The notes under the pieces were generated by a model that was given only the letters and a program-made list of their open reading frames with translations, searched no databases and was not told the DNA's origin. Below, one piece after another: positions 54,419 through 64,000 of a stretch of DNA of 64,000 nt (the first letter of the stretch is position 1; each line of letters opens with the position of its first letter). Position numbers and translations under genes: made by a program. The DNA comes from Haematobia irritans (taxonomy: Eukaryota; Arthropoda; Insecta; Diptera; Muscidae), in the NCBI RefSeq assembly GCF_050003625.1, contig NC_134398.1:96805674-96869673 (forward strand), read 5' to 3'.

Positions 54419-55245
54419 TATACCCTCCATCATAGGATGGGGGTATATTAACTTTGTCATTCCGTTTGTAACACATCGAAATATTGCTCTAGGACCCCAT
54501 AAAGTATATATATTCTGGGTCGTGGTGAAATTCTGAGTCGATCTAAGCATGTCCGTCCGTCCGTCCGTCCGTCTGTTGAAATCACGCTAACTTCCGAACG
54601 AAACAAGCTATCGACTTGAAACTTGGCACAAATAGTTGTTATCGATGTAGGTCGGATGGTATTGAAAATGGGCCATATCGGTCCACTTTTACGTATAGCC
54701 CCCAAATAAAGGGACCCTCAGATTTGGCTTGTGGAGCCTCTAACAGAAGCATATTTCATCCGATCCGGCTGAAATTTGGTATATGGTGTTGGTATATGGT
54801 CTCTAACAACCATGCAAAAATTGGTCCACATCGGTCTATAATTATATATAGCCCCCATATAAACCGATCCCCAGATTTGGCTTGCGGAGCCTAAAAGAGA
54901 AGCAAATTTCATTCGATCCGGCTGAAATTTGGTACATGGTGTTAGTATATGGTCTCTAACAACCATGCAAAAATTGGTTCACATCGGTCCATAATTATAT
55001 ATAGCCCCCATATAAACCTATCCCCAGATTTGGCTTGCGGAGCCTCAAAGAGAAGAAAATTTCATCCGATCCGGCTGAAATTTGGTACATGGTGTTGGTA
55101 TATGGTCTCTAACAATCCTGCAAAAATTGGTCCACATCGGTCCATAATTATATATAGCCCCCATATAAACCGATCCCCAGATTTGGCTTGCGGAGCCTCA
55201 AAGAGAAGCAAATTTCATCCGATCCGGCTGAAATTTCGGTCTAAT
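54419..55245 (-). repeat. 153-bp-type dispersed element, truncated
   Basis: It starts TATACCCTCCATCATAGGAT, then the GTCCGTCCGTCC module, then about three units spaced exactly 153 bp (GCCCCC at 54851, 55004 and 55157). It stops abruptly near 55240 at the Penelope-like 3' region. Confidence 0.82.
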
Positions 55246-55489
55246 ATACTTTGCATCATTTTAATTTGCTACTTTAATTTTGAAATTTATTTTTCATCAA
55301 GTATGCTTTTTGAATATTTTAATTTGAGTTTTCTTCTACATTTAAATATTGAGTATGACAATAATTTTTCATTCTAAGTTTAATTAGTTTATCGACCTTT
55401 TTTCCTTAATTATTAGCTTTTGTTTTTTAATGGGCTTTCAAGGTCACTTTAAAATGCGAATAAAGCAAGAATTGAATTATTCCATTATT

Positions 55490-55537
55490 TCCATCCAACG
55501 TTTCGCTGGGATTATTTCCAGCCTCATCAGGGATGAT
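55490..55537 (-). ncRNA. Hammerhead ribozyme motif in Penelope-like 3' region
   Basis: The minus strand reads CATCC, CTGATGAG, a 5-bp stem II (GCTGG with CCAGC around an AAATAATC loop), GAAA, CGTT, GGATG. CATCC pairs with GGATG as stem I. The palindromic AACGTT stem III is very short, as in the dimeric hammerheads reported from Penelope-like elements. All core nucleotides CUGAUGA and GAAA are present. Confidence 0.75.
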
Positions 55538-55856
55538 TTATTTATAGGATCAGGGAACAACATATGGAATTACATTAGAGCTTAGCCTATATTCTGTTAT
55601 TTTCCATAAAAGTTTAACTTACATTCAATTTTCGTCAATTACTTATGCAAAAAATATATACGTCTATTAATACGACACTATTACAGCACGACATAGAACA
55701 CATATTTACTAATTGCAAGAATAATTAACTTAATCTAATATCGCAGTCAAACTTGTGTTGTTATCACAGATGGTAAATGACAACTAAAATAATACAACGC
55801 TGTAGTTGGCGTTAGCATTGTCTTTGTCTTCTTTTCTGTTTATTGCACTTGTTGTT

Positions 55857-57862
55857 ATACCCTCCATCATAGGATGGGGGTATATTAACTTTGTCATTCC
55901 GTTTGTAACACATCGAAATATTGCTCTAGGACCCCATAAAGTATATATATTCTGGGTCGTGGTGAAATTCTGAGTCGATCTAAGCATGTCCGTCCGTCCG
56001 TCTGTTGAAATCACGCTAACTTCCGAACGAAACAAGCTATCGACTTGAAACTTGGCACAAGTAGTTGTTATCGATGTAGGTCGGATGGTATTGAAAATGG
56101 GCCATATCGGTCCACTTTTACGTATAGCCCCCATATAAAGGGACCCTCAGATTTGGCTTGTGGAGCCTCTAACAGAAGCATCTTTCATCCGATCCGGCTG
56201 AAATTTGGTATATGGTGTTGGTATATGGTCTCTAACAACCATGCAAAAATTGGTCCACATCGGTCTATAATTATATATAGCCCCCATATAAACCGATCCC
56301 CAGATTTTTCTTGCGGAGCCTAAAAGAGAAGCAAATTTCATTCGATCCGGCTGAAATTTGGTACATGGTGTTGGTATATGGTCTCTAACAACCATGCAAA
56401 AATTGGTTCACATCGGTCCATAATTATATATAGCCCTTATATAAACCGATCCCCAGATTTGGCTTGCGGAGCCTCAAAGAGAAGAAAATTTCATCCGATC
56501 CGGCTGAAATTTGGTACATGGTGTTGGTATATGGTCTCTAACAATCCTGCAAAAATTGGTCAACATCGGTCCATAATTATATATAGCCCCCATATAAACC
56601 GATCCCCAGATTTGGCTTGCGGAGCCTCAAAGAGAAGCAAATTTCATCCGATCCGGCTGAAATTTGGTACATGATGTTGGTATATGGTCTCTAACAATCA
56701 TGCAAAAATTGGTCCACATCGGTCCATAATTATATATAGACCCCATATAAACCGATCTCCAGATTTGGTTTGCGAAGCCTCAAAGAGAAGCAAATTGCAT
56801 CCGATCCGGCTGAAATTTGGTACATGGTATTGGTATATGGTCTCTAACAACCGTGCAAGAATTGGTCCACATCGGTCCATAATTATATATAGCGCCCACA
56901 TAAACCGATCCCCATATTTGGGTTGCGGAGCCTCAAAGAGAAGCAAATTTCATCCGATCCGCCTGAAATTTGGTACATGATATTGGTATATGACCTCTAA
57001 CAACCATGCAAAAATTGGTCCACATCGGTTCATAATTATATATAGCCCCCGTATAAACCGATCTCCAAATGTGGCTTGCGAAGTCTCCAAGAGAATCAAA
57101 TTTAATCCAATCCGGTTGTAATTTGGAACATGGTGTTAGTATATGATCTTTAATAACCGTGCCAGAATTGGTCCATATCGGTCCATAATTATATATAGCC
57201 CCCATATAAAACGTTCTCCAGATGTGACCTCCGGAGCCTCTTGGAGGAGCAAAATTCATCCGATCCGGTTCAAATTAGGAACGTGGTGTTAGTATATGGT
57301 CGCTAACAACCATACCAAAATTGGTCCAATCACACAAAAATTGGTCCATATCGGTTCATAATCATGGTTGCCACTCGAGCCAAAAATAATCTACCAAGAT
57401 TTTATTTTTATAGAAAATTTTGTCAAAAGTTTATTTCTATAGAAAATTTTGTCAAAAGTTTATTTCTATAGAAAATTTTGTTAAAATTTTATTTCTGTAG
57501 AAATTTTTGTCAAAATTTTTATTTCTAAGATAATTTTGTGAAAATTTTATTTCTATAGAAAATTTTGTTAAAATTTTATTTCTGTACAAAATTTTGTCAA
57601 AATGTTATGTCTACTTTGTGAAACTGAATTATATACGTATTGGATCGATCTTTTTTGATTTAATATATACCACGTATGGACTTACATAAAATTTAGAAGA
57701 TGGTGTTAGGAGGTTTTAAGATACCTTGCCATCGGCAAGCGTTGCCGCAACTTAAGTAATTCGATTGTGGATGACAGTGTTTAGAAGAAGTTTCTACGCA
57801 ATCCATGATGGAGGGTACATAAGCTTCGGCCTGGCCGAACTTACGGCCGTATATACTTGTTT
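55857..57862 (-). repeat. 153-bp-type dispersed element, apparently full length
   Basis: It begins with ATACCCTCCATCATAGGATG, whose arms form a hairpin. It then has the GTCCGTCCGT module, about eight tandem units (roughly 56100-57350), a 29-bp tandem repeat and an end with TTCGGCCTGGCCGAA and ACGGCCGTATATACTTG. No transposase or ORF specific to it was found; the class is unknown. Confidence 0.82.
57400..57612. repeat. Tandem repeat, ~29-bp unit
   Basis: About seven imperfect copies of a unit containing ATTTCTATAGAAAATTTTGT occur in a row, inside the 153-bp-type element. Confidence 0.85.
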
Positions 57863-57893
57863 TTTATTGTATTCGTAAGCTCTCTAAAGTATA

Positions 57894-58277
57894 TCACTTA
57901 TTCTCTCTTCGCTCTTTGTCCAATATTTTTGCATTTTGCAGATCTGCATTGTGTTTGTTTTCTATGCAGTGTTGAGCCAATGCTGTTGTCATCTTTTCTT
58001 TCTTTATGTCTGCTCCGTGTTCAGCAATTCTGGTGGCTAAGCTACACTTGGATGTGCCGATGTAGCATTTACCGCATTGCTCTGTTGAGTTCCCAGTACA
58101 TGTTATTTCGTACACTACATTGCTTTGCTCATATTTTTCTATTTTGGTTTTTGTTTGTGTGTATAGAGAGGAAATGGTTTTGTTTGGTTTGTATGCTAAT
58201 TTATTTCTTGGTTGTTTATGAATTCGTGCAAGTGTTTTTCTGTAAGTTTCGGTATGTAGGGAATCCCAAAATATCTG
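57894..58277 (-). pseudogene. Penelope-like GIY-YIG endonuclease domain
   Basis: The minus frame reads TKTKIEKYEQSNVVYEITCT, then GKCYIGTSKCSLATRIAEHG and TALAQHCIENKHN. VYEI...CYIGTS...R..EH is the GIY-YIG catalytic pattern with the linker cysteines of Penelope elements. The element ends LDKERRENK at 57894. The N-terminal side is cut by the foldback at 58278; the frame runs into it and is not authentic there. Confidence 0.85.
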
Positions 58278-60070
58278 CACGCTCACAAAAAATCGCTTCT
58301 GTAACATATACTCCCAAACATATTTTGCTTCAAGCATATACATTTTTGGGTATTACCCAAACATTTATATGTTTGATCTCTTCCAATATATAATATGTTT
58401 GAAAGCATATTGGTCTAAACAATATATGTTTGAGTAGTCTAAGTTCCAAACATTTTGTATTTTTGCATCCAAATTCAATAATGTTGTCTTCCAAAAAACA
58501 ATATGTTATTATGTGACCATATAATATGTTTGGAAGCATTTTGCACCCAAAAATATTATATGCTTAAAAAAAATTCTCCAAAACAATATTGTGCCCAAAA
58601 TTTTATTTATTTATTTATATATTTACAATCATAATGAATTATGAAAATAAACAGGTAATATAGGTGCTAACAACATAGGTTTTCGACCTGAATGCTCAAA
58701 ATTTTGTTTCTGCCCAATTGTATATTCCCCGACATCTTTCTCACTTCCACGAGATTCTTTAGTTCTTAGCACCTTTTTCTGTAATACAAACATTGTAGAA
58801 GAAATTATTCAATTTTATGATTTTTTTTATTTTAATTTTACCTTTTGCCGGACGGGGACTCGAACAGCGGACCACACAGTTTGTAAGGATCAAAGAAGTA
58901 GCTGATTAATTGCCCAAGGAAAAATAAAATGTTAATTTTGTAATAACAAGCAACAACCACCAACTTAATTCAATATCGCTCCCTGTTAAATAGCGCTCCA
59001 AGCTACTAAACACATATATGTTTATAGGCTATTTCTAAATTAATATATGTTTGCATTCAAGCATATTATATTTACAAACATTTTATGTCCCAAACATAAT
59101 ATGTTCTAACATATTAACATATATGTCCCAAACATGCTATGCTAGTTTATGAACATTATATGCTTGCACTCAAAAATATTGTGTTTAAAAATTTGTGTTC
59201 CAAACATATAATGTTTATAGCCAAACATATGAAAAACAGTCTTTTTCAACCGTGTGGTGTTGCCAGAAGGGTTGTTTTCTTTTTGTTCTGTTGGATTCAT
59301 ATTAAGTTTACGGTCAATTAGATTATTTATTATTTTTAAAGGGAAACAAGTTTTGGTTAAAATATTTTTAATTATTTTAATGTTTTTGGGTAAAAATTTT
59401 GTATTACTCAATGTAATAACTTTGGATATAAGTACACGGATGAAAAAGACTGTTTTTCATATGTTTGGCTATAAACATTATATGTTTGGAACACAAATTT
59501 TTAAACACAATATTTTTGAGTGCAAGCATATAATGTTCATAAACTAGCATAAAATGTTTGGGACATATATGTTAATATGTTAGAACATATTATGTTTGGG
59601 ACATAAAATGTTTGTAAATATAATATGCTTGGATGCAAACATATATTAATTTAGAAATAGCCTATAAACATATATGTGTTTAGTAGCTTGGAGCGCTATT
59701 TAACAGGGAGCGATATTGAATTAAGTTGGTGGTTGTTGCTTGTTATTACAAAATTAACATTTTATTTTTCCTTGGGCAATTGATCAGCTACTTCTTTGAT
59801 CCTTACAAACTGTGTGGTCCCTGTTCGAATCCCCGTCCGGCAAAAGGTAAAATTAAAATAAAAAAAATCATAAAATTGAATAATTTCTTCTACAATGTTT
59901 GTATTACAGAAAAAGGTGCTAAGAACTAAAAAATCTCTTGGAAGTGAGAAAGATGTCGGGGAATATACAATTGGGCAGAAACAAAATTTTGAGCATTCAA
60001 GTCAAAAACCTATGTTGTTAGCACCTATATTACCTGTTTATTTTCATAATTCATTATGAATGTAAATATA

Positions 60071-60101
<31 letters not shown>

Positions 60102-60426
60102 AATTTTGAGCACAATATTGTTTGGGAGAAATTTTTTTAAGCATATAATATTTTTGGGTGCAAAATGCTTCCAAACATATTATATGGTCACATAATAACA
60201 TATTGTTTTTTGGAAGACAACATTATTGAATTTGGATGCAAAAATACAAAATGTTTGGAACTTAGACTACCCAAACATATATTGTTTAGACCAATATGCT
60301 TTCAAACATATTATATATTGGAAGAGATCAAACATATAAATGTTTGGGCAATACCCAAAAATGTATATGCTTGAAGCAAAATATGTTTGAGAGTATATGT
60401 TACAGAAGCGATTTTTTGTGAGCGTG
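58278..60426. mobile_element. 2.15-kb foldback: two ~980-bp inverted arms
   Basis: Left arm 58278-59254 and right arm 59434-60426 are near-perfect reverse complements around a spacer of about 180 bp. The ends are CACGCTCACAAAAAATCGC. Each arm holds a SINE-2-like segment (tRNA-type B box near 58865 and 59830) and a 120-bp module also present in the MITE at 3796. Many words of ACATATAATATGTTTGG type recur. It interrupts the Penelope-like element. No target duplication is obvious. Confidence 0.8.
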
Positions 60427-60732
60427 TAGATTAGCCGTGTTTATCTTTTGTCTTATTGGCTGAGTTGAGTGAAAATTTATTATACGACCAGATGCAATGG
60501 GTTTTGCATACCAATCCGTTATTATTTTGTTTTTCTCTCTATGAATTTTTATATCCAAATATTGAATGCATTGGTTTTCCTCTTTCTCGAGTGTGAATTG
60601 TAACTTTTTGTGGTAATTGTTGAATTCTGTTTTAACTTTTGAATTGACAAGTTGTGAGACTAAAATATAAAGACTTAAAAACCAATTGTGTGTGTATTCA
60701 TTTGGAAAAATAGATTGTTCTGGAATTCTCAT
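60427..60732 (-). pseudogene. Penelope-like reverse transcriptase C-terminal fragment
   Basis: The minus frame includes FNNYHKKLQFTLEKEENQCI, QYLDIKIHREKNKIITDWYA and KPIASGRIINFHSTQPIRQK, the conserved thumb-side region of Penelope RT (FLD, TDWY, KP-S-R). The catalytic YxDD part lies upstream and is absent. The foldback truncates the left side. Confidence 0.8.
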
Positions 60733-60773
60733 AGGTTATGGGCCCAGACAACGCCCCGTAACTGAAAAAAGAC

Positions 60774-61316
60774 ATGAAGAAACTAAAAAGAAATATTAAG
60801 CCTTTTGATGGTGAAAGATATTCCATATGGAAATTTCGGCTTACTCCCTTTTGGCTGAAATTGATGCCCTAAAAGTGGTTGAAAATGATGCTTCAGATAA
60901 TGTTACGGAGGAAAAAGTGTGAAAGAAATGCTAAGAGTGTTATAATTGAGTATTTAGGAGATTCCTTCTTGGGATTTGCTAGCGCTGAACGCTCAGCCAA
61001 ACAAATTTTCAAGAATCTGGATGCCATATATGAGCGAAAGAGTATCGCATCGCAATTGGCTATACGGAAAAAATTGTTGTCTTTGAAATTGAAGGAGGAT
61101 ATACCATTATTTAACCATTTTAATATTTTTGATGATTTAATCACGGAGTTGTTGGCTTCAGGTGCAAAACTTGAAGAAATGGATAAGGTATCCCATTTAC
61201 TAACAACATTGCCGCCATCCTATAACGGAGCATTTACTGCTATTGAGACATTATCTGAAGACAATTTGACTCTGGCATTTGTAAAAACTCGTTTACTTGA
61301 CAATGAGAAATGAACT
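60774..61316 (+). pseudogene. Copia gag
   Basis: ATG 60774 starts MKKLKRNIKPFDGERYSIWK, the standard copia gag opening, and hits a stop near 60870. 60879-61313 then has [40 protein letters not shown] and [20 protein letters not shown]. At least two frameshifts are present. Confidence 0.88.
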
Positions 61317-61585
61317 GAGAAATGATAGCAAAGACACCAGCTCCAAAATACTACAAGCAATAAGCGAAAAGCCGCATCCATTTAATAACTTTACTCAAAA
61401 GGATAAGCAACGCAAGCCGCAATTTAATACCACAAAACGTGCAAAAGGGCAGTGTGCAATTTTTGCTGGACTCGGGAGCATCAGATCGTATTATAAATGA
61501 CGAAAAGCTTTACACAGACTACATCAATTTAAAACCTCCAACTAAAATAGCAGTTGCGAAATGTGGAGAATATATATACGCATGA
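61317..61585 (+). pseudogene. Copia protease start; zinc knuckle lost
   Basis: After a Lys/Gln-rich stretch (NNFTQKDKQRKPQFNTTKRA) the sequence passes directly to FLLDSGASDRIIND in a shifted frame, the protease active site D-S-G. The CCHC knuckle normally between them is missing. Confidence 0.78.
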
Positions 61586-61712
61586 AAACGAGGCACTATA
61601 AAACTATGGAGCAAAAACCAATATAAAATAACCCTTGAAAATGTCTTGTTTTGCAAATAAGTTCCACAAAACCTCCCTTCCTTAACAAAATTGCAAGATG
61701 CTGGAATGACTA

Positions 61713-62560
61713 TTGAATTTAATACGCGAGGTGTCGAAGGATAAGAAAGTGATTATTGAAGGTAAATGTGAAAATAATGTTCCAATAAATTCTTTTCGGT
61801 TTTGTGTTGACTTTCAAGCTTCCAGTGCTATTAATAGCACTAGTTACAGTTTGTGGCATATTAGTAGAAGTAAATTCTTGGACATAAAAAGTAAGGAAAT
61901 GTTTATTGATTATGTTATATTAAAGAATGTCAGTCCTGATGACTTGTTGTATGAGGTATGTATAAATGGTAAATTGTCAATGCAGAGTTTTAACAAGCTT
62001 AAAAACAAAGAACATGTCAGTAGGCCATTATTTATTGCATTCAGATGTCTGTGGTCCAATTACCCCGGAAACTATAGACGGAAAGAGCTATTACGTAACT
62101 TTCATAGACCAGTTTACTCACTATTGTGTGTCATATATATTAACTTACAAATCTGATATATTTTCTTCTTTTAAAGATTTTGTTGCCAAAAGCGAGGCTC
62201 ATTTTAATTTTAAAGTTGTTAATTTGTATTTTGATAATGGAAGAAAATATTTGCATAAGAAATGCGCGAGTATTGTACTAATAAAGGGATAAGTTATCAC
62301 TTGATTGTTCCGTATACCCCACAATTGAAATGCGTAGCTGAGCGCATGATTGGAACAATTACCGGAAAAGCTCGTTCAATGGTAAACGGTGCTAAATTAG
62401 ACAGTCTTTTTGGGGAGAAGCTGTTCTTACAGCAACATATTTGATAAACAGAAACCCAAGTAAAGCATTAAAAGATTGCTCAAGAACACCGTTTGGAATT
62501 TGGCATGGAAAAAAGCCAGCTTTAAATTTTCTGAAAACATTTGGCTTTACTGTTCTTAGG
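61713..62560 (+). pseudogene. Copia pre-integrase and integrase
   Basis: Frames read LHSDVCGPITPETIDGKSYY (first Asp), VNLYFDNGRKYL (second Asp) and YTPQLKCVAERMIGTITGKA (Glu), so all three catalytic residues remain. Frame changes lie near 62040 and 62280. The end is PFGIWHGKKPALNFLKTFG, where the deletion begins. Confidence 0.88.
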
Positions 62561-63061
62561 TATCTTAGAGGTACCATTTATTTGAAATTAGTAAATATAT
62601 GAGAACAAATCAGACAGTGCAACCTTGCTCACAGGTTATGTGTACTCAGATTGGGGTGAAAATGAAAATGATAGAAAGAGCACTACTGGATTTCTGTTCA
62701 AGATGTATGACCATAATTTAATTTGCTGGAATACAAGGAAACAGGCTTCTGTGGCAGCATCCTCAACCGAGGCAGAATACATTGCATTATTTGAGGTAGT
62801 TCGGGAGGCACGATGGTTGAAGTCATTTTGAAAAGCATTGGTATAGATTTGGATGTTCCAATTTTGATTTATGAGGACAATCAAGGTTGCTTAAGCGTAG
62901 CTAATAACCCCTCATGCCACAAAAGATCTAAGCCCATTGACATCAAATGTCACATTGCTCGAGAACAAGTAGAAAATAAATTAATTAAACTTGAGTTTAT
63001 TTCCACAGAAAAGCAGCTGGCTGACATCTTAACAAAACCTTTGTCAGATATGAGAGATTAA
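62561..63061 (+). pseudogene. Copia RNase H fused to integrase by an RT deletion
   Basis: Immediately after the integrase end comes VLRYLRGTIYLKL, which normally follows the RT thumb. The RNase H then reads LTGYVYSDWGENENDRKSTT, ASVAASSTEAEYIALFEVVR and ILIYEDNQGCLSVANNPSCH. It ends TEKQLADILTKPL. The whole polymerase domain is missing. A frameshift occurs at about 62820. Confidence 0.88.
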
Positions 63062-63077
63062 AAAAATGTTAAATATT

Positions 63078-64000
63078 TTTATACCCTCCATCATAGGATG
63101 GGGGTATATTAACTTTGTCATTCCGTTTGTAATACATCGAAATATTGCTCTAGGACCCCATAAAGTATATATATTCTGGGTCGTGGTGAAATTCTGAGTC
63201 GATCTAAGCATGTCCGTCCGTCCGTCCGTCCGTCTGTTGAAATCACGCTAACTTCCGAACGAAACAAGCTATCGACTTGAAACATGGCACAATTAGTTGT
63301 TATCGATGTAGGTCGGATGGTATTGAAAATGGGCCATATCGGTCCACTTTTACGTATAGCCCCCATATAAAGGGACCCTCAGATTTGGCTTGTGGAGCCT
63401 CTAACAGAAGCATATTTCATCCGATCCGGCTGAAATTTGGTACATGGTGTTGGTATATGGTCTCTAACAATCATGCAAAAATTGGTCCACATCGGTCCAT
63501 AATTATATATAGACCCCATATAAACCGATCTCCAGATTTGGCTTGCGAAGCCTCAAAGAGAAGCAAATTGCATCCGATCCGGCTGAAATTTGGTACATGG
63601 TATTGGTATATGGTCTCTAACAACCGTGCAAGAATTGGTCCACATCGGTCCATAATTATATATAGCGCCCACATAAACCGATCCCCAGATTTGGGTTGCG
63701 GAGCCTCAAAGAGAAGCAAATTTCATCCGATCCGCCTGAAATTTGGTACATGATATTGGTATATGGCCTCTAACAACCATGCAAAAATTGGTCCACATCG
63801 GTTCATAATTATATATAGCCCCCGTATAAACCGATCTCCAAATGTGGCTTGCGAAGTCTCCAAGAGAATCAAATTTAATCCAATCCGGTTGTAATTTGGA
63901 ACATGGTGTTAGTATATGATCTTTAATAACCGTGCCAGAATTGGTCCATATCGGTCCATAATTATATATAGCCCCCATATAAAACGTTCTCCAGATGTGA
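63078..64000 (-). repeat. 153-bp-type dispersed element, continues past window end
   Basis: It starts TATACCCTCCATCATAGGAT like the copies at 54419 and 55857. It carries GTCCGTCCGTCC and several units almost identical to 56600-57230, suggesting recent spread or conversion. Confidence 0.85.

Larger units (their letters stand above)
55246..60732 (-). mobile_element. Penelope-like element, minus strand, fragmented
   Basis: On the minus strand the order is an RT fragment (60427-60732), a GIY-YIG domain (57894-58277) and a 3' region with a hammerhead motif (about 55246-55855). A foldback splits RT from the endonuclease and a 153-bp-type element splits the endonuclease from the 3' region. The right end abuts a Copia primer binding site. 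Confidence 0.8.
60734..63077 (+). mobile_element. Copia retrotransposon, plus strand, lacking LTRs and RT
   Basis: It starts with the primer binding site GGTTATGGGCCCAG at 60734, has gag, protease, integrase and RNase H pieces, and stops at a 153-bp-type element. No LTR is seen on either side. The RNase H part is very similar in pattern to Drosophila copia. Confidence 0.88.

Noticed and set aside
54616..57259. Long repetitive open frames (about 51-residue periodic peptides such as SPHINRSPDLACGAS) as a repeat protein
   Set aside because: They follow from a tandem unit whose length is a multiple of three. They are open on both strands, drift between copies without preserving frame, and match non-coding dispersed elements.
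57857..58393. Plus-strand hydrophobic ORF resembling a membrane protein
   Set aside because: It is the antisense of the Penelope-like GIY-YIG domain and runs into the foldback; Phe/Leu richness reflects AT content.
58278..60426. Assembly artefact explaining the palindrome
   Set aside because: The arms differ at several positions and in a short AAAT repeat length, and the spacer is unique, so a real foldback is more likely. Long reads would settle it.

Overview
The window is AT-rich eukaryotic DNA, and transposable elements account for most of it. There are no bacterial operons, no ribosome binding sites and no long intact ORFs. Several clues point to a muscid fly such as horn fly, stable fly or a relative. 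Two mariner copies are close to Himar1, first described from the horn fly Haematobia irritans. The retroelements (Gypsy, Copia, LOA-like LINE, Penelope-like) have insect-type protein motifs. A roughly 153-bp tandem repeat recurs across the window, and tRNA-derived SINEs end in TAACC repeats. The species assignment is inference. A 100-N gap at 15244-15343 shows this is a scaffold.

Region by region. 1-9650: a long direct repeat (1-1875 and 5892-6845), one copy interrupted by a DD41D (rosa-type) mariner, then a dense nested cluster of MITEs with 3-bp TAA/TTA target duplications. 9650-13140: the least TE-like stretch. It holds one convincing spliced exon (10251-10393) with Frizzled/ROR-like cysteine-rich residues, a zinc-finger relic and a broken reading frame. 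13140-18010: SINE pieces, a second DD41D mariner, a (TA)n tract at the gap, and a minus-strand Copia element that carries a non-autonomous hAT. 19333-33386: one minus-strand Gypsy element with both LTRs, interrupted by a plus-strand LINE (21992-28249). That LINE contains a SINE and a third DD41D mariner. The Gypsy also carries another SINE, a DD37E transposon in one LTR and a MITE in the other. 33390-35290: a minus-strand LINE fragment. 35640-43970: a short-motif repeat, a decayed SINE, arrays of the 153-bp repeat and two Himar1-like mariners. 43973-54418: a plus-strand Gypsy element with very long LTRs whose gag begins with a RING-H2 finger and which has a candidate -1 frameshift site at the gag/pol junction. 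54419-60732: 153-bp-type repeats, and a minus-strand Penelope-like element with a GIY-YIG domain, an RT fragment and a hammerhead ribozyme motif. A 2.1-kb foldback splits that element. 60734-63077: a plus-strand Copia whose reverse transcriptase is deleted. 63078-64000: another 153-bp-type element.

Almost every TE coding region is broken by frameshifts, stops or deletions, so the window is a layered graveyard. Target duplications, empty paralogous sites and restored frames allow several insertions to be ordered: Gypsy, then LINE, then SINE, then mariner. The most unusual items are the RING-finger Gag, the hammerhead motif in the Penelope-like element, the LINE/SINE pair sharing a 3' tail, the TAA-flanked MITE cluster, the hAT carrying a LINE fragment, and the probable host exon.
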